Positions 8,024 through 16,776 of a DNA stretch of 64,000 bases are shown here, piece after piece. The DNA is from an uncultured Bryobacteraceae bacterium (GTDB lineage: Bacteria; Acidobacteriota; Terriglobia; Bryobacterales; Bryobacteraceae). The position numbers were made by a program, and so were the translations under genes. The stretch covers positions 248,001 through 312,000 of the forward strand of contig CALDSU010000014.1 in the NCBI GenBank assembly GCA_937924525.1. The letters run 5' to 3'. The first letter of the stretch is position 1. Every line of letters starts with the position of its first letter. The notes under the pieces were generated by a model, which saw only the letters and a list, made by a program, of their open reading frames with translations, had not been told where the DNA came from and searched no databases.

Positions 8024-8968
8024 TTAAACCCCGCGCAGCCTCGCAAAGCGCTCAAGAGTATCGCGGATTCCGTCTCGCAGGGGCGTTTGGGGCACCCCGC
8101 CGATTTTCGACCGAAGGGCGGAGCCATCCATCCGGCAAACCACCGGAACCTGAGGCCCCGCGCAGGACAACAAGCCGCGCGCCGAAGGGTACAACTCCTC
8201 GATGAGCTGAATCACTTCCTCCATCGTTACGACGGCGCCCTCGAGATTAAAAACATGCGCGCCCGCGAGGTCTGAAAGCAAGCATCGCACAAACGCCTCG
8301 GCGACATCTTCGGCATACTGCAAATCCATGTGACCGGTCAAACGGATCTGATACGGCTCTCCGGCCACCGCCGCCCTCATCGCCAGCGTGGGATCCGCCG
8401 TCAACCCCTGGTCACGGCCCACCCCGTATACCGACCATGGCCGCAACCCGATGCTGGAGATCCCATCCGTTTGAAAGAAAACCCTCGCGTTGCCTTCGTT
8501 GGCCTGTTTGAAGACGCCGTAGTGAGTCTGGGGCTTCAGCGGGTCTTGCTCGGATACTTTGCCGCTACCGTAAAACTCCTCGGGGCCCCAAACCGCGGCG
8601 GAACTGGCGTAGACAATCCGCACCGGCCTGCGCGCCGCCCGCGCGGCCGCAAAGATGTTCAGCGTTCCAATGACATTGGCCAGCGCGCCCTCGACCGGCT
8701 GAGCCTGACAGAAAGGGATCAGCGCCGCGGCCAAGTGGACAATGTGTGTGACGCCCTCCTCCCGGACGATCCTGGCGATGAGGGCCGTGTCCTCGACGGC
8801 GCCGGTGACGGCGGGAATACGGTCCAACTCGGCCGCCGGCAGCAACATACGCAACCGCTCACCGCCCGCCTCCCGGTCGAATAAGACCACATCGATTTGC
8901 CGCTCTCTCAGCGACCTGGTTACCCACGCGCCGATACAACCCTGGGCGCCCGTGACCAATACGCGCAT
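8024..8968 (-). CDS. NAD-dependent epimerase/dehydratase (extended SDR)
   Basis: A 314-residue extended short-chain dehydrogenase. The N-terminal Rossmann motif TGAQGCIG (GxxGxxG) directly follows the start, and an Asp at the end of beta-2 (VVLFD) suggests NAD(H). The active site has Ser in YASSAAVWG and the YGVFK (YxxxK) pair. Such enzymes act on nucleotide sugars (GalE, RmlB, WcaG-like). The nearest feel is to UDP-glucose 4-epimerase/NAD-dependent sugar epimerases, but substrate is not fixed. I chose the ATG at 8968, which places MRVLVTG at the N-terminus as in the family; a GTG nine bases upstream is also in frame. It is upstream of and likely cotranscribed with the HD-GYP regulator, hinting at a link with surface polysaccharide and c-di-GMP control. 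Confidence 0.9.
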   Translation of the reverse strand: MRVLVTGAQGCIGAWVTRSLRERQIDVVLFDREAGGERLRMLLPAAELDRIPAVTGAVEDTALIARIVREEGVTHIVHLAAALIPFCQAQPVEGALANVIGTLNIFAAARAARRPVRIVYASSAAVWGPEEFYGSGKVSEQDPLKPQTHYGVFKQANEGNARVFFQTDGISSIGLRPWSVYGVGRDQGLTADPTLAMRAAVAGEPYQIRLTGHMDLQYAEDVAEAFVRCLLSDLAGAHVFNLEGAVVTMEEVIQLIEELYPSARGLLSCAGPQVPVVCRMDGSALRSKIGGVPQTPLRDGIRDTLERFARLRGV

Positions 8969-9050
8969 GTCCACCACCGGAACCAGCCGTAGCCCACTAT
9001 GATACCAGTACCAGTATGGCTATACGTCTGGGCTTCAAATCTCTCGACCT

Positions 9051-9065
9051 AAGGGAAATACCCTT
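9051..9065. promoter_or_regulatory. Perfect short inverted repeat, possible operator
   Basis: AAGGG-AAATA-CCCTT, a five-base inverted repeat with a five-base AT-rich centre, in the 235-base region between the divergent epimerase and TonB-barrel genes. The size and location suit a dimeric regulator site. No cognate regulator is recognisable, and short palindromes occur by chance, so this is only a candidate. Confidence 0.25.
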
Positions 9066-9203
9066 CTCAGGTTTAGACTACAACGTCATGCTCCTTACTC
9101 TCACCTAATTTTTACAGCAGCCGGCGGGACTCGTGTACGTTTTTACCGGGTGTCGGGAACCGGCAATCCCGGGCCAAGCTCTTGATACACTTATGAGGTT
9201 TCC

Positions 9204-11777
9204 ATGCGTCGGGCTGGTTATTGGTTACTGCTTCCCGGGGTTTTGTACGCATCGGATGCAGCCAGGTCGGCTGCCCGCTCCGCCGCCGCCCCGGCGCCGG
9301 CGCCCAGGGTGCGTTTGAGCGTGTCCAGCGCCGCGGCGGCGCGCAACGAGAACGTCCAGGTCAGCCGGATCGACAACGAAGCGAAGCGGGAACTGAATAT
9401 CCGCTTGGGGAGTCAATACTTTCCCGTCCTGCGCTCCGGGGTGGAGGTCAACCCGTTCAGTGCGGAGCACGGTGTTGCCCCCAGCGAACGCGCCGTCATC
9501 CTGCCGGCGAATGTGGCGGACGCTTGGCATGGTGAGCTGTTTGCGTCTCATCAGAACAGCGTGTTCAACAGCCGCACCTTTTTTCAGGTCGGACCGGTGC
9601 AGCCTTCGCGGCAGAACCGGTTCGGAGGGCGATTCACGGGACGGGCGGGCGCCCTGGGGTGGCTGAGCGGCAGCCACCAGCAGCACAAGATCCGCGGCAT
9701 GGTCAACGGCAATGTGCTGGTGCCGCTCGCCTCCGAGCGCACGCCGCTCACGCGGGATCCCGCCGCCGCCGCGATCATCCAGCGCTGGCTGAACGCGTAT
9801 CCCAACGAGTTGCCGAACCGGCCGGACTTCGACCCGCGGGCGCTCAACACCAATTCGCCGCAACGGATCGACGAGTTGACTTCCAGCTTGCGCCTCGACC
9901 GGCATTTCGGGCAGCGGCATCACTTGACGGCGCTCCACCTGATCAACCGGCAGCGGGTGTCCGCCTTTCAACTGGTCGCCGGACAGAATCCGGACATGGA
10001 TGTGCACGGCCACCGCTCCCGGCTGGGCTGGCACACGGCGTTGACGGCTTCCACCGCCCTGGACGTCGGCGCGGGCTTCACACGCGTGCGCTCCTCGCTG
10101 CGGCCTGAGCCCAAGGCGGTCGGGCCGCGCGTGCGCGTGGGCTACCAGTGGCAGGAATTGGGGCCCGACAGCCACTTTCCCATCGACCGGGCGCAGAACT
10201 CGTTTCACGGAGGCGCGTTGCTTTCGCGCTACGCCGGCGCGCACCAATGGACCGCCGGCGGCGACGCCTTCCGGTTTCAGTACAACGGCGCGGAAACGCT
10301 GAACGAGCGCGGCGAGTTCGGCTTCACGAACAACTTCGGGCGATTGGCCATGGAGAATCTGCGCTGGAGTACGCCATCGTATTATCTGGCCAATTTGGGA
10401 GAGTTCCATCGCGGGTTCCGGAATTCGCAGTTCAATCTGTTCTTCGGGGACCGGTGGAAGGCGCGGGCCGGGCTCCAGGTCTACTGGGGCGTGCGGTACA
10501 GCGCCGAGACGGCGCCGTTCGAAGTGAACCGGCGGGAGACGATTCCGTACGATTGCGACTGCAACAACTTGAGCCCGCGCCTCAGCCTGGCGTGGGAGGC
10601 CCCGCAGGGCTGGCTGGTGCGGACGGGCTACACGGTCTCCTATTCGCAGATCCCAGCCGTCACCTACGGGCAGGTCAGAAACAACCTGCCGGGCAGCCGG
10701 TATGTCCAGGTTCAGAACCCGGACAGCATCGTGGCGCCGCTGCGGAACCTCTCCCCGCAGGGCAGGAGCGCGCCCATCTTTCTCGCCGCCGAGCTGACGT
10801 CCCCGTATGCGCATCAATACGGTCTGACGATGGAACGCCAGATCAGCGAGTATGTCCTGAGGCTGGGCTACCTGGGCAGCCGCACCATCAAGCTCCTGAA
10901 TGCATACCAGGAGAACCGCGGAGGGCGTTCGCCAGGGGTGCCGGTCACCCTGGATACGGTGGACGCCCGGCGGGCTGATCCGCGCTATTACGACGTGGTG
11001 CGGGTGGTGAACGGCGGAATCGCTTACCTCGACGCCGCCCAGGTGACCTGGGAAGCCCCCTATCGCCGGGGCCTGGTTTGGGGAGCGACCTACACGTTTT
11101 CCAAAGCGATCGATGAGGGCGTCGATTACACCGCCACGGCGGCCAGCCGCGAGATTTCCCGCTTCCGAAGCCAGTTCCAGGACGATGTGCTGGCGGACCG
11201 GCGTGGTTTGAGCAATTTCGACTCGCCGCACGCACTCCTGATGTCGTATGCCTACGATCTGCCGCGCCCGGCATCCGGTCTTGGTTTGCCGCGCTGGCTG
11301 GTGCGCGACTGGTCGATTTCCGGGGCTGGGATCTTGAAAAAGGGCACGCCGCTTACTTTATTTGTGGGCAGCGATGCGCCCGGTTTCGGCAACGTGGATG
11401 GCGGCCCCAGCGACCGGCCGAATGTGCTGGACCCCTCGATCCTTGGCATGACGATCGGCAACCCCGATATCGCGGCCCGCATGATGACGCGCGACCGGTT
11501 TGCCTACCTCCGGCCGGGCGAGGTGCGCGGCAATCTGGGGCGGAACACACTGCGGAAAGGGGCCATCCGCAACCTGAACCTGGGGTTGAACAAACGGTGG
11601 AAGTGGGGAGCGCAAGGCGAACGGTCGGTGCGGTTCCGCGCCGAGGCCACCAACCTGACCAACACGCCGCAATTCGACGAACCCCAGCGGAATCTCACCT
11701 CCCCTTCCTTCGGGCGTATCACCAACACCCTCAATGACGGGCGTGTGTTACAGTTCGGGTTGCGGTTTCTCCTGTGA
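9204..11777 (+). CDS. TonB-dependent-receptor-like outer-membrane barrel lacking a regulatory domain
   Basis: An 857-residue protein with an N-terminal signal (LLLPGVLYASDAA) and a long series of amphipathic beta strands ending in the aromatic/hydrophobic outer-membrane C-terminus QFGLRFLL. The later part matches acidobacterial Oar-like receptors: YGLTMERQISEYVLRLGYLG, YTFSKAIDEGVDYT, DFD-type SNFDSPHALLMSYAYDLP and FRAEATNLTNTPQFDEP. Unlike the receptor at 29300, it has no carboxypeptidase-like domain, and the usual plug sequence is shortened to about 100 residues around ENVQVSRIDNEAKRELNIRL. The start is the ATG at 9204, with GAGG five bases upstream. Probable role: uptake or surface binding of a large ligand. 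The TonB link is inferred from homology only, since no TonB box is obvious. Confidence 0.8.
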   Translation: MRRAGYWLLLPGVLYASDAARSAARSAAAPAPAPRVRLSVSSAAAARNENVQVSRIDNEAKRELNIRLGSQYFPVLRSGVEVNPFSAEHGVAPSERAVILPANVADAWHGELFASHQNSVFNSRTFFQVGPVQPSRQNRFGGRFTGRAGALGWLSGSHQQHKIRGMVNGNVLVPLASERTPLTRDPAAAAIIQRWLNAYPNELPNRPDFDPRALNTNSPQRIDELTSSLRLDRHFGQRHHLTALHLINRQRVSAFQLVAGQNPDMDVHGHRSRLGWHTALTASTALDVGAGFTRVRSSLRPEPKAVGPRVRVGYQWQELGPDSHFPIDRAQNSFHGGALLSRYAGAHQWTAGGDAFRFQYNGAETLNERGEFGFTNNFGRLAMENLRWSTPSYYLANLGEFHRGFRNSQFNLFFGDRWKARAGLQVYWGVRYSAETAPFEVNRRETIPYDCDCNNLSPRLSLAWEAPQGWLVRTGYTVSYSQIPAVTYGQVRNNLPGSRYVQVQNPDSIVAPLRNLSPQGRSAPIFLAAELTSPYAHQYGLTMERQISEYVLRLGYLGSRTIKLLNAYQENRGGRSPGVPVTLDTVDARRADPRYYDVVRVVNGGIAYLDAAQVTWEAPYRRGLVWGATYTFSKAIDEGVDYTATAASREISRFRSQFQDDVLADRRGLSNFDSPHALLMSYAYDLPRPASGLGLPRWLVRDWSISGAGILKKGTPLTLFVGSDAPGFGNVDGGPSDRPNVLDPSILGMTIGNPDIAARMMTRDRFAYLRPGEVRGNLGRNTLRKGAIRNLNLGLNKRWKWGAQGERSVRFRAEATNLTNTPQFDEPQRNLTSPSFGRITNTLNDGRVLQFGLRFLL

Positions 11778-11810
11778 CGGTGGGGGGGGCGCGGCAAGAG
11801 GAATCGATGC

Positions 11811-12536
11811 ATGATTGAATGCTGCGGCATGACCGATCCCGGTTGTGTGCGGGCCAACAACGAAGACTATTTCCTGGAAGCTCCGGAGTTGGGATTGTGC
11901 GTGCTTGCCGACGGCATGGGGGGCGCGAACGCGGGCGAGCGGGCGTCGCAGCTTGCAGTCCAGACGGTGTGGGAAGTGGTCAAGGCGGCGGGCGCGCCCA
12001 GCCGGGACGCCCTGCTGGAGGCGATGGAGCAGGCCAACCGCGCGGTGCTGAGCGTCGCCAAAAGCGATCGGCGCCTGGAAGGCATGGGCACCACGTTGGT
12101 GGCCGCCCTCGACGCCGGCGACGAGATCCTGATCACCAGCGTGGGCGACAGCCGGGCCTATCTGCTCGAGCAGGACGCGCTGGTTGCTGTCACGCAGGAC
12201 CAGAGTTGGGTGAATGAAGTGGGGCGCGTGATGGGCTTGGATGAACAAGCGCTGCGGACGCACCCGCTGCGGCATGTGCTGACCATGGCGATCGGCGCGG
12301 GCAACAAACTGGTGGTGAATTCGTACGCGTGTCCCTGGCAAGTGGGGTCGCTGCTGCTGCTCTCCAGCGATGGGCTGCACGGGGTAGTGGAACCGTCGCG
12401 CATCGAAGAGATCCTCCGCGAGCCGGACGAGCCGGAAGAGCCCCTGCGCGCCAAGTGCAGGAAGTTGATTGAGGCCGCGCGCAGCGCCGGCGCGCCGGAT
12501 AACGTCACCGCGGTGCTGATCCGCCGGCGGTCGTGA
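11811..12536 (+). CDS. PP2C-family Ser/Thr protein phosphatase (Stp1/PrpC type)
   Basis: A 241-residue single-domain phosphatase of the usual length for bacterial Stp1/PrpC. It shows the ordered PP2C motifs: TDPGCVRANNEDYF near residue 10, VLADGMGGANAGERAS with the metal-binding DGMGG near 35-40, GMGTTLVAALDAGD, ITSVGDSRAYLL, TQDQSW, LLLSSDGLHG and GAPDNVTAVLI with the final Asp metal ligand. It removes phosphate from Ser/Thr-phosphorylated proteins using two Mn2+/Mg2+ ions in the cytoplasm. No Hanks-type kinase is adjacent. The ATG at 11811 has AGAGGA eight bases upstream. It lies 33 bases after the TonB-type barrel gene but need not share its function. Confidence 0.95.
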   Translation: MIECCGMTDPGCVRANNEDYFLEAPELGLCVLADGMGGANAGERASQLAVQTVWEVVKAAGAPSRDALLEAMEQANRAVLSVAKSDRRLEGMGTTLVAALDAGDEILITSVGDSRAYLLEQDALVAVTQDQSWVNEVGRVMGLDEQALRTHPLRHVLTMAIGAGNKLVVNSYACPWQVGSLLLLSSDGLHGVVEPSRIEEILREPDEPEEPLRAKCRKLIEAARSAGAPDNVTAVLIRRRS

Positions 12537-12564
12537 GGGTTTTGCAGAACCCCGCAAGTTTTTT
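12537..12564 (+). terminator. Weak hairpin plus T-tract after the phosphatase gene
   Basis: Immediately after the PP2C stop, GGGTT (12537-12541) pairs with AACCC (12548-12552) across a six-base loop. TTTTTT follows at 12559-12564, six bases beyond the stem. The stem is short and the T-run displaced, so this is a weak intrinsic-terminator candidate. Confidence 0.35.
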
Positions 12565-12597
12565 CAGCAACGCCCTTTCCGTACCGATAAGCTGGGC

Positions 12598-12912
12598 GTG
12601 GCTCCCGAATTCCCTGTCCTGCCGGCCGGGCAGCGGCTCTCCCTTACCGTGCTGGGCATCCGTCCTGCCGCGTCGATGGAGGCGGATGTTTCCCGCCACG
12701 ACGGCGACCGTCTCTTGGTTCGCGTACCCCGCGCTTTGCCTCCCTCCGCGGCGGTACGCCTGGAATGGGACCGCCGCCTGCTTCTTGGCGAGGTCGTAGC
12801 CAGCCGAGCCGAAAAGGGCGCCTGGACCTCCTGGTTGCGAGTCCGGCAGGGGTTGTTCTCCACCCGGAGCCTTCAGCGGCTGGCGGAGGTCGTCAACGCC
12901 TGGAGCGAATAA
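12598..12912 (+). CDS. Small PilZ-like domain protein (tentative)
   Basis: A 104-residue protein beginning at a GTG. Its base composition and codon pattern resemble the neighbouring genes. The fold pattern suggests a small beta-barrel: MEADVSRHDGDRLLVRVPR, then AAVRLEWDRRLLLGEVVASR and WTSWLRVRQ, followed by a short C-terminal helix. The V-S-x-x-D-G and G-E-V-V elements are reminiscent of PilZ domains, which bind c-di-GMP. However, the RxxxR ligand motif is not clearly present, so ligand binding is doubtful. It sits between a protein phosphatase and an RmlD-like gene. Best described as a hypothetical cytoplasmic protein with possible PilZ ancestry. Confidence 0.45.
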   Translation: MAPEFPVLPAGQRLSLTVLGIRPAASMEADVSRHDGDRLLVRVPRALPPSAAVRLEWDRRLLLGEVVASRAEKGAWTSWLRVRQGLFSTRSLQRLAEVVNAWSE

Positions 12913-13049
12913 GGTGGCGTGCCCCGGCGCGCACAGAAGCCCGCTAGTAGCCTGTTGGCCGCAGGTTGATTGAGACGCGATCGGACCGTTCCCGGCGGGA
13001 TCGAGAGCGGCAAAGCCCTTCATCCGCCTGTGCCATCATGAAGGAGATT

Positions 13050-13976
13050 ATGTCTGTTGTCCCCCCTCGTGACCGTCCGCGCGCCCTGATCCTCGGCCAC
13101 CTCGGACAGCTTGGCATGGAATTAGTCCAGGAACTCCGCGCCCGGGACTACGCAGTGTACGGCTTCGACCGTGACGCCATCGATATTACGGACCGTGAGC
13201 GTGTCGAACAGGTGGTGGCGTCGGTCGACCCCCGCGTCGTGATCAATTCCGCCGCCTACAACCAGGTCGACGTCGCCGAGCGAGAGCCGCTCGCCGCCCT
13301 GGCGGCCAATGCGCTGGGCGTCCGTAACGTCGCGCTGGCCTGCCGGCAAAGCGACGCGCGTCTGGTTCATTTTTCCACTGACTATGTTTTCGACGGGTCG
13401 CTGGGCAGACCTTACACCGAAGAAGACTTGCCACGCCCGCTGGGCGCTTACGCCGTCTCCAAGCTGGCAGGCGAATTGTACGCCCAGGCTTATCTGGAAA
13501 CGCCGTTGATCATCAGGACCTGCGGCGTCTTCGGGCCTTGGGGCCGCCGGACCGCGCGTGGCAATTTCATCGAAACCATGCTGCGGCTGAGCGCGACCGG
13601 CCAGCCGATCCGCGTGGTCGAGGATCACGTGGCCTCGCCGACCTACGCACCCTGGCTGGCGAACCGCACCGTGGAGTTGATCGAACGCGGCGCGCACGGC
13701 GTATTTCACATCGGCGGCGGACACCCGATTTCCTGGTTCCGTTACGCGCAGTTGATTTTCGAAGCGGCCGGACTGAACCCGCCGCTGGTGCCGACCAGCG
13801 AACGGGAATACCGAACCGAGGCGCGGCGGCCGCAGTTCTCGGTGCTTTCCAATGCGAAAATGGAGCGTCTGGGCCTGGCGCCGATGCCGCCGCTCGAAGA
13901 GGCGATCCGCGATTACCTGGCGCGGCGGGCGCAACTGGACGCGGAAGGTCCCGCCGGTTCCGGCCTGCTCACTTGA
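13050..13976 (+). CDS. dTDP-4-dehydrorhamnose reductase-like SDR (RmlD family)
   Basis: A 308-residue extended SDR with the RmlD signature. The cofactor motif is ILGHLGQLGMELVQEL (G-x-x-G-Q-L-G) near the N-terminus, with DITDRERVEQVV, NSAAYNQVDVAE, HFSTDYVFDG and the catalytic YAVSKLAGE pair. RmlD reduces dTDP-4-dehydro-L-rhamnose to dTDP-L-rhamnose in the last step of dTDP-rhamnose synthesis for surface polysaccharide. Close relatives also include MAT2B-like and other sugar reductases, and RmlA/B/C are not in the window. Start at 13050, preceded by AAGGAG with a short three-base spacing; the in-frame ATG at 13038 lacks a ribosome site. Monocistronic or followed by the amidohydrolase 80 bases on. 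Confidence 0.88.
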   Translation: MSVVPPRDRPRALILGHLGQLGMELVQELRARDYAVYGFDRDAIDITDRERVEQVVASVDPRVVINSAAYNQVDVAEREPLAALAANALGVRNVALACRQSDARLVHFSTDYVFDGSLGRPYTEEDLPRPLGAYAVSKLAGELYAQAYLETPLIIRTCGVFGPWGRRTARGNFIETMLRLSATGQPIRVVEDHVASPTYAPWLANRTVELIERGAHGVFHIGGGHPISWFRYAQLIFEAAGLNPPLVPTSEREYRTEARRPQFSVLSNAKMERLGLAPMPPLEEAIRDYLARRAQLDAEGPAGSGLLT

Positions 13977-14056
13977 GCGCCCGCGCCCGGCGGCACGGCG
14001 CGTTGCCGCGCTGCCGGGCTGGTCTCCCGAACGGCATGATACCATCCGTCGCAAGC

Positions 14057-15382
14057 ATGCATCCTGCGATCCGTCTGTGCGCCGCGGTTTGGCTTTGCGC
14101 CGCGGCGGGGACGGCCGAAACTCGAGTCCTGAAGAACTTCACTCTTTTTGATGGAACCGGCCAGCCGCCGGCGGCCAGATCCGCCATGGTCGTTGAAGGG
14201 GGGCGGATCCAGTGGGTTGGCCCGGCGGCACGCCGGAAGGTTCCCGCCGACGCCATCGTGGAAGACCTCGCTGGCAAGTTCGTCATGCCGGGCATCATCA
14301 ATCTCCATTGCCATCTGGGGAATACCAAAGGCCTGACGCAGGACCCGAAGAACTTCACCCGGGAAAATGTGGAGGACCACCTGCGGACGTGCGCGCGCTT
14401 CGGCGTGACTTCCGTGGTGACCATGGGTCGCGAGCAGGAGTTGATTCTCACGCTGCGGGCCGAGCAGCGACGCGACGGGCGGCCCAGGATGGCGCGCATT
14501 TACGCGGCCCGGCGCGGCTTCACGGGCATCGGCGGCTACCCGACTTCCGCTCCGGGGATGAAAGGCGTGCCGTTTGAAGTCGCCAGCGCCGAGGATGTGC
14601 GCCGGGCGGTGAGCTGCCTGGCGGACGTACAGCCGGACATGGTGAAGATCTGGGTGGATGACCATCTCGGCAAGGAAAAGAAAATTTCGCTGGACCTTTG
14701 CAAGGAGATCGTCGGGCAGGCCAAGGCGGGGAACCTGAAGGTGGCCGCGCACGTGTTCTATCTGGAGGACGCCAAGCGCCTGAGGGAGTATGGGCTGGAC
14801 GGCCTGGCGCATAGCATCCGCGACCGCCCGGTGGACCGCGAATTGATCGAGTTGATGAAGAAGCGCGCCGCCTGGTTGTCGTCAGCCACCCTGGCGCGGG
14901 AAGCTTCGACGTTTTTCGCCGCCAAGGCGCAGCCCTTTTACGAGGATCCTTTCTTTCAAAAGGCCGTCGCGCCTGAGGTCCTGCGAACGCTCCGTGATCC
15001 CGCCTACCAGCGGCGCGCGGCCGCGGAACCGGACACCGGGCACGGTCCCGAGTGGCTGGCGATGGCGAAGAAAAACCTGAAAGCGATGGTCGATGCCGGC
15101 GTGAAAGTCGGCTTTGGCACCGACACCGGACCGCCGCGCCGGTTCTTCGGTTTCGGCGAGCACTGGGAGATGGAGTTGATGGCGGAAGCCGGCTTGACGC
15201 CGCTCCAGATTCTCACGATCGCCACCGGCAAATCGGCGGAGTTCCTGGGCGCGCCGGACCTGGGCGTGCTGGCAGCCGGCAAGTGGGCGGATCTGATCGT
15301 GCTTGCCCGCAACCCTCTCGACGACATCCGCAACACCCGGACGATCGCAGCGGTCTGGATCGCCGGAAACAAGGTGAACTGA
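14057..15382 (+). CDS. Exported amidohydrolase (imidazolonepropionase/prolidase-like)
   Basis: A 441-residue metal-dependent hydrolase of the amidohydrolase superfamily. Residues 1-22 look like a Sec signal ending AAAGTAE. The composite beta domain VLKNFTLFDGTGQPP precedes the barrel, where MPGIINLHCHLG holds the HxH metal ligands. MVKIWVDD contains a Lys that could be carboxylated, AAHVFY supplies a His, and FGTDTGPP the catalytic Asp. The C-terminus LGVLAAGKWADLIVLARNPLDDI is the typical return of the composite domain. Many exported members cleave cyclic or peptide amides; the true substrate is unknown. ATG at 14057 is chosen because it begins the signal peptide; an upstream ATG at 14036 is in frame. 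It shares one base with the next start. Confidence 0.88.
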   Translation: MHPAIRLCAAVWLCAAAGTAETRVLKNFTLFDGTGQPPAARSAMVVEGGRIQWVGPAARRKVPADAIVEDLAGKFVMPGIINLHCHLGNTKGLTQDPKNFTRENVEDHLRTCARFGVTSVVTMGREQELILTLRAEQRRDGRPRMARIYAARRGFTGIGGYPTSAPGMKGVPFEVASAEDVRRAVSCLADVQPDMVKIWVDDHLGKEKKISLDLCKEIVGQAKAGNLKVAAHVFYLEDAKRLREYGLDGLAHSIRDRPVDRELIELMKKRAAWLSSATLAREASTFFAAKAQPFYEDPFFQKAVAPEVLRTLRDPAYQRRAAAEPDTGHGPEWLAMAKKNLKAMVDAGVKVGFGTDTGPPRRFFGFGEHWEMELMAEAGLTPLQILTIATGKSAEFLGAPDLGVLAAGKWADLIVLARNPLDDIRNTRTIAAVWIAGNKVN

Positions 15383-16590
15383 TGAGCACCCGCCGCCATT
15401 TTCTGCTCTCGGCCGCCGCCGCACCGCTGGCCGCCGCCCAAGGAGGGACGCCGAAGCGCCTTGCCGCCATCGTCACCGAATACCGGCACAACTCCCACGC
15501 CGATGTGATTGTGGGCAAGTACCTGGAAGGATTCCGCCAGAACGGGCAGCCGCCGGGTCCGCGCTCGCGGATTGCGTCGATGTATACTGCTCAGGTTCCC
15601 AAGAACGACCTGAGCCGCGATATGGCGCGGAAGCACCAGGTCCCGCTGTTCCCGTCCATTTGGGAAGCGCTGACCCTGGGCGGCGGCCGGCTGGCCGTGG
15701 ATGGAGTGCTGCTGATCGGCGAACACGGCCAGTATCCGTGGAATGAAAAAGGCCAGCACTTGTATCCGCGCTATGAGCTGTTCCTGGAAATCACCGACGC
15801 GTTCCGGGCGCTCGGCCGCAGCGTGCCGGTGTTCAACGACAAGCACCTCTCCTATAGCTGGATCAAGGCCAAGCGCATGGTGGAACTGGCCCGCGAATTG
15901 AAGTTTCCGTTGATGGCCGGTTCGTCGATTCCGGTGGCCTACCGCCCGGGCGGCGTGGACCTGCCTTGGGGGGCGCGCGCCCGCCGCGCCGTGTCGATCT
16001 TCTATGGCGACCCGGACGCGTACGGCTTTCATTTGCTGGAAGGGTTGCAGTGCATGGTGGAGCGTCGCGCGGGCGGCGAAACGGGCGTGCGCGCCGTGCA
16101 GTACCTGGAAAAACAGGCGATGTGGGATTGGGTGTCGCAGACCCCGTGGGCGGAAAAGCTCCTGGACGCCGCCCTCGCCCAGGCGGTGAACCGCAAGCCC
16201 GGCGACAAGCGGCAACTCGGCAAGGACGCCTACGCCTACCGGGTGGAGTATCGCGACGGGTTGGAGGCGGCCGCCTTCATGATGAACGGCGTGGCCCAGG
16301 ACGCCGCGACCGCGGTGGAAGTGGAAGGCCGCGCCGAGCCGGTCGCCACGCTGATGTGGCTCGAAGAAGGACGGCCCTTTCAGCACTTCGCCTGCCTGGT
16401 CCAGGCCATCGAGAAAATGTTTGAAACCGGGCGGCCAACCTATCCCGTCGAACGGACGCTGCTGACCAGCGGCGTGCTCGAGGCCATTCTGGATTCGAAG
16501 TTCCAGGGGCACCGGCGGCTGGAAACGCCGCACCTCGCGGTGACTTACACCGCTCCACGGCAGGGGTTTTTCTGCACGGAGAAACTTTAG
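15382..16590 (+). CDS. Tat-exported protein of unknown function
   Basis: A 402-residue protein with a probable twin-arginine signal (TRRHFLLSAAAAPLAAAQ). The mature part opens with a possible nucleotide- or sugar-like fold, RLAAIVTEYRHNSHADVIVG. It contains several conserved-looking stretches, such as VDGVLLIGEHGQYPWNEKGQ, VFNDKHLSYSW and LMAGSSIPVAYR. I recall similar Tat proteins of unknown role in Acidobacteria and Planctomycetes, but I cannot assign a domain. The start ATG overlaps the stop of the amidohydrolase by one base, so the two are almost certainly cotranslated and may act on the same substrate outside the cytoplasm. The length and intact frame argue for a functional gene. Confidence 0.75.
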   Translation: MSTRRHFLLSAAAAPLAAAQGGTPKRLAAIVTEYRHNSHADVIVGKYLEGFRQNGQPPGPRSRIASMYTAQVPKNDLSRDMARKHQVPLFPSIWEALTLGGGRLAVDGVLLIGEHGQYPWNEKGQHLYPRYELFLEITDAFRALGRSVPVFNDKHLSYSWIKAKRMVELARELKFPLMAGSSIPVAYRPGGVDLPWGARARRAVSIFYGDPDAYGFHLLEGLQCMVERRAGGETGVRAVQYLEKQAMWDWVSQTPWAEKLLDAALAQAVNRKPGDKRQLGKDAYAYRVEYRDGLEAAAFMMNGVAQDAATAVEVEGRAEPVATLMWLEEGRPFQHFACLVQAIEKMFETGRPTYPVERTLLTSGVLEAILDSKFQGHRRLETPHLAVTYTAPRQGFFCTEKL

Positions 16591-16610
16591 CTGCCCGTAT
16601 CCAGAGCCAG

Positions 16611-16639
16611 ATCGGCCCACACCCTTCCGCTCGCGGCTC
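16611..16639 (+). repeat. 29-bp dispersed intergenic repeat, copy B
   Basis: ATCGGCCCAC then ACCCTTCCGC and TCGCGGCTCG, in the 186-base gap between the Tat protein and the mannonate dehydratase-like gene. Aligned to copies A and C from CGGCCC onward, it is 23/29 identical to each. The shared invariant part is TCGCGGCTC preceded by a pyrimidine-rich centre. Confidence 0.5.
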
Positions 16640-16776
16640 GGCGCGATCCGGACGCGGAAAGCAGGCGTGGGGGACCAGGTCCCGCGCCGCGTGGCGAAAC
16701 CCGAAAACACTTCTCTTCGGGTTGAAACCGCGTAGCGCGTTCTGGTAAGAATGGCAGCATTCAGGAGCTCTTTCCG

